Shown here one piece after another: positions 13,305-15,578 of a stretch of DNA of 15,578 nt. Below the pieces are notes generated by a model, which saw only the letters and a program-made list of their open reading frames with translations, had not been told where the DNA came from and ran no database searches. A program made the translations under genes and the position numbers. This stretch comes from an uncultured Christensenella sp. (lineage in GTDB: Bacteria; Bacillota; Clostridia; Christensenellales; UBA3700): contig CAJTKI010000002.1 of assembly GCA_910576875.1 (NCBI GenBank), positions 32,341 to 47,918 on the forward strand. The letters are read 5' to 3'. Position 1 is the first letter of the stretch, and each line of letters opens with the position of its first letter.

Positions 13305-15550
13305 TGTTGACTCTTATAATAGTTGATCAGACAGCCTTGCAGGATAATCTCCCGCTCGTCCGCCGTCAACGCGTCCATGCGCAGCGTGATCTCGCGCGTC
13401 TGCTTGCCGATCGCGATTGCGCGGAACGTCTGATCGCCGCGCGCGATCGCGTCGCGAATGCCTTGCAACACGACGATCTCTCCGGTCTCGAATTTGTCGT
13501 CGCTCAACAGCGGCAGCATGCCCCAGTTGATCAAATTGCTGCGATAACGCTTGGTCGCGTATTCGACCGCGATGTTGCACACGCCGCCGAGCACTCTCTG
13601 ACAGCTCGCCGCCTGTTCGCGCGCGCTGCCGTCGCCGGGTTTGACCGCGTACACGCCGCTGCCGATCGAAACGCTGCCCGTAAGCCGAATGCCCGCGCGC
13701 GCAAGCGCGTCCGCATATTCGGTCGGCAACGCACCGTCGCGTCGCGCCAGTTCGTCCGCGTAAATGCCTTTGGCGCGTCCGACGTATTCCGGCACTTTGC
13801 GCGAGAGCGCGAATTCGGCGAGTTTGAGCGGGTTGGAACGGTAACTCGACGTCTCTCCCGACGGAATCAATTCGTCCGTCGTCGTGACGGGATCTTCGAT
13901 GACGGCGGCGAGCTTGACCAACACGTTGTCGGTCAACGAAATCACCTGCGGCCAATCGCAGATATTGGGACCGTATTCCAACGGCAATTCCGGCTTGGGA
14001 TTGCCCCAGCCGTTGTATACGCGCTTCGCGTAAATCTGCGCATCGTAGCGGAACGGCGCGACGGTATCGTCGTAATCCGATTGGGTCGCGCTCGTCAGCA
14101 CGCCCCCGTTGGCGGCGGTCGCCGCGATCGAACGCGCGTCCATCAACGCGACCGACGCGATCTGACGGTTGCCCGGCTTGCTGCCCTCGCGGCTCTCGAA
14201 GTTGCGCGTCGTATGGCGAATGCTCAGCGCGCCGTTGGCGGGCACGTCTCCCGCGCCGAAACACGGTCCGCAGAATGCGGATTTGACATTGACGCCCGCG
14301 GCGATCAACGACGCCAAAGCGCCGTTGCGGATCAATTCGGAATACACCGGCGTGCTGGACGGGTAAACGCTGAGCGTAAACTTATCCGAGCCGATCGAAT
14401 TGTCGCGCAGAATATTGGCGGCTTCGCAAATGTTGTCGTACGTGCCGCCCGCGCAGCCGGCGATAATGCCTTGTTCGACATACACTTTGCCGTCGCGGAT
14501 TTTGTCGGTCAGACGGAACGGCACTTTGCCGCCCAGCAAACGATTGCCTTCCTGTTCGACGGCGGACAGAATGTCGTGCGGATGATCGATCACGTCCTGC
14601 AAATTGTAGACGTTGCTCGGGTGGAACGGCAACGCGATCTGCGGCACGATCAAATCGAGCGAAACGTCGATCACCGCGTCGTAGTACGCGAGCTTGTCCG
14701 GTTGCAATGGCTTGTAATCGTCCAATCTGCCGCGCAATGCGTAATAGTTTTTGACTTCGTCGTCCGTCGTCGTCCAGATGCTGGACAGACACGTCGTCTC
14801 CGTCGTCATGACGTCGATGCCGTTGCGGTATTCGATCGGGAGATTGCGCACGCCGTCGCCGATGAACTCCATGACTTTATTCTTGACGAATCCGTTCTTG
14901 AACACGGCGCCGATGATCGCGAGCGCGACGTCCTGCGGTCCCACGCCCTTGCGCGGTTTGCCCGTCAGTCGTACCGCGACGACGTCCGGATAGCGGATAT
15001 CGTACGTGCGGTTGAGCAACTGCTTGACCAACTCCGGTCCGCCTTCGCCCATCGCCATCGTGCCCAGCGCGCCGTAACGCGTATGCGAATCGCTACCCAG
15101 CAGCATTTTGCCGCATCCGCTCATACATTCGCGCATGTACGTATGAATGACCGCCTGATGGGGCGGGACGTAGATGCCGCCGTATTTCTTCGCCGCGCTC
15201 AATCCGAAGACGTGATCGTCTTCGTTGATCGTGCCGCCGACCGCGCACAGGCTGTTGTGGCAATTGGTCAATACGTACGGAATCGGAAAGCGTTCCAACC
15301 CGCTCGCCTTGGCGGTCTGAATAATCCCCACGTACGTGATGTCGTGCGACGCCATCGCATCGAATTTGATCGACATCGGCGCGCCCTTCTCGGTCGGCTT
15401 GACGTTGTGCGCCGACAAGATCGAATACGCCATCGTACCGCGGTACGCCTGTTGCAGCGCCTGCGCGGAATATCCGAGCGCGGTCAGTTCCTGCGCGTCG
15501 GCAAACTCGCCGTTGACATAGTATTTGCCCTGTGCCGTAAGTTGAATCAT
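13301..15550 (-). CDS. Aconitase-family hydratase (YbhJ-like), substrate unknown
   Basis: A 749-residue iron-sulfur hydratase of the aconitase superfamily. DSHT at 154-157 and three cysteines placed as cluster ligands (Cys366 in AGCAGGTYDN; Cys427 and Cys430 in CGPC) fit a [4Fe-4S] cluster. TTRNFESREG follows, and ATAANGGVLTSAT ends the core. The swivel domain near the C-terminus carries KRYRSNLINWGMLPL. It resembles the roughly 750-residue 'hydratase' of clostridia more than canonical AcnA (about 890 residues), so citrate is not assured as substrate. An ATG at 15556 lies almost on the Shine-Dalgarno; ATG at 15550 has GGAG 7 nt upstream and gives MIQLTAQGKYYVNG, so it is preferred. It heads a tightly overlapping operon. 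Confidence 0.9.
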   Translation of the reverse strand: MIQLTAQGKYYVNGEFADAQELTALGYSAQALQQAYRGTMAYSILSAHNVKPTEKGAPMSIKFDAMASHDITYVGIIQTAKASGLERFPIPYVLTNCHNSLCAVGGTINEDDHVFGLSAAKKYGGIYVPPHQAVIHTYMRECMSGCGKMLLGSDSHTRYGALGTMAMGEGGPELVKQLLNRTYDIRYPDVVAVRLTGKPRKGVGPQDVALAIIGAVFKNGFVKNKVMEFIGDGVRNLPIEYRNGIDVMTTETTCLSSIWTTTDDEVKNYYALRGRLDDYKPLQPDKLAYYDAVIDVSLDLIVPQIALPFHPSNVYNLQDVIDHPHDILSAVEQEGNRLLGGKVPFRLTDKIRDGKVYVEQGIIAGCAGGTYDNICEAANILRDNSIGSDKFTLSVYPSSTPVYSELIRNGALASLIAAGVNVKSAFCGPCFGAGDVPANGALSIRHTTRNFESREGSKPGNRQIASVALMDARSIAATAANGGVLTSATQSDYDDTVAPFRYDAQIYAKRVYNGWGNPKPELPLEYGPNICDWPQVISLTDNVLVKLAAVIEDPVTTTDELIPSGETSSYRSNPLKLAEFALSRKVPEYVGRAKGIYADELARRDGALPTEYADALARAGIRLTGSVSIGSGVYAVKPGDGSAREQAASCQRVLGGVCNIAVEYATKRYRSNLINWGMLPLLSDDKFETGEIVVLQGIRDAIARGDQTFRAIAIGKQTREITLRMDALTADEREIILQGCLINYYKSQQ

Positions 15551-15564
15551 GTGCATTCTCCGTA

Positions 15565-15578
15565 ATAAACAAGTTTAT
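15565..15578. repeat. Palindrome upstream of the hydratase gene
   Basis: ATAAAC-AA-GTTTAT is a perfect 14-nt inverted repeat with a 2-nt centre, starting about 15 nt before the hydratase ATG and touching the window edge. It could be an operator or part of a larger promoter region outside the window. Confidence 0.4.

Noticed and set aside
12509..15565. 1018-codon open frame on the plus strand opposite rsmD, cyclo-ligase and hydratase
   Set aside because: Its translation is low-complexity (Arg, Ala, Asp, Val-rich), it crosses three real genes, and it has no recognisable domain; it is a codon-bias shadow.
1..15578. CRISPR array, tRNA, rRNA, insertion sequence or prophage
   Set aside because: No regularly spaced repeats, no cloverleaf-like segments, no transposase or phage proteins; all long frames are housekeeping genes or their shadows.

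Overview
The window is chromosomal housekeeping DNA from a Bacillota (Firmicutes) bacterium, most likely a clostridium-like lineage of fairly high GC content. Three things point there. The gene set and neighbourhood (rsmD, coaD, a coiled-coil 'ATPase-like' protein, ylbJ, tmcAL, pta, ackA, rpmF, plsX, rnc, smc) follow the classic Bacillus/Clostridium block. YlbJ is a sporulation-associated membrane protein family. Shine-Dalgarno sites and sigma-A-type promoters (TTGACA/TATAAT, 17-bp spacing) are close to consensus. I cannot name the genus. No mobile element, tRNA, rRNA or CRISPR array is visible.

Layout, left to right; nearly everything is on the minus strand. 1-4283: an LRR protein gene followed by smc (3' end cut by the window edge), with its own promoter. 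4286-6227: plsX and rnc overlapping by 4 nt, with two promoters in front and a strong terminator behind. 6280-6591: rpmF alone, with a consensus promoter and a terminator. 6628-8945: pta-ackA, the phosphotransacetylase/acetate kinase pair for ATP from acetyl-CoA. 8865-11181, plus strand: tmcAL (tRNA-Met acetylcytidine ligase) and ylbJ. 11185-15578, minus strand: an operon of an aconitase-family hydratase, 5-formyl-THF cyclo-ligase, a fused RsmD-CoaD protein and a coiled-coil protein, each overlapping the next by 4 nt and ending at a terminator.

Functional themes are coenzyme A and acetyl metabolism (CoaD makes the CoA precursor, Pta/AckA use acetyl-CoA, TmcAL uses acetate), ribosome and RNA biology (RsmD, L32, RNase III, TmcAL), phospholipid synthesis (PlsX) and chromosome organisation (SMC).

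The main oddities are these. RsmD and CoaD are one continuous ORF, and the junction sequence suggests a 2-base change in a CG tract merged two overlapping genes. A 39-bp interrupted palindrome joins the pta and tmcAL promoters. ylbJ lacks a Shine-Dalgarno and has an inverted repeat over its start codon. The plsX leader carries tandem promoters and candidate operators. An LRR gene sits directly upstream of smc, while acpP and the DUF177 gene usual in this block are missing.
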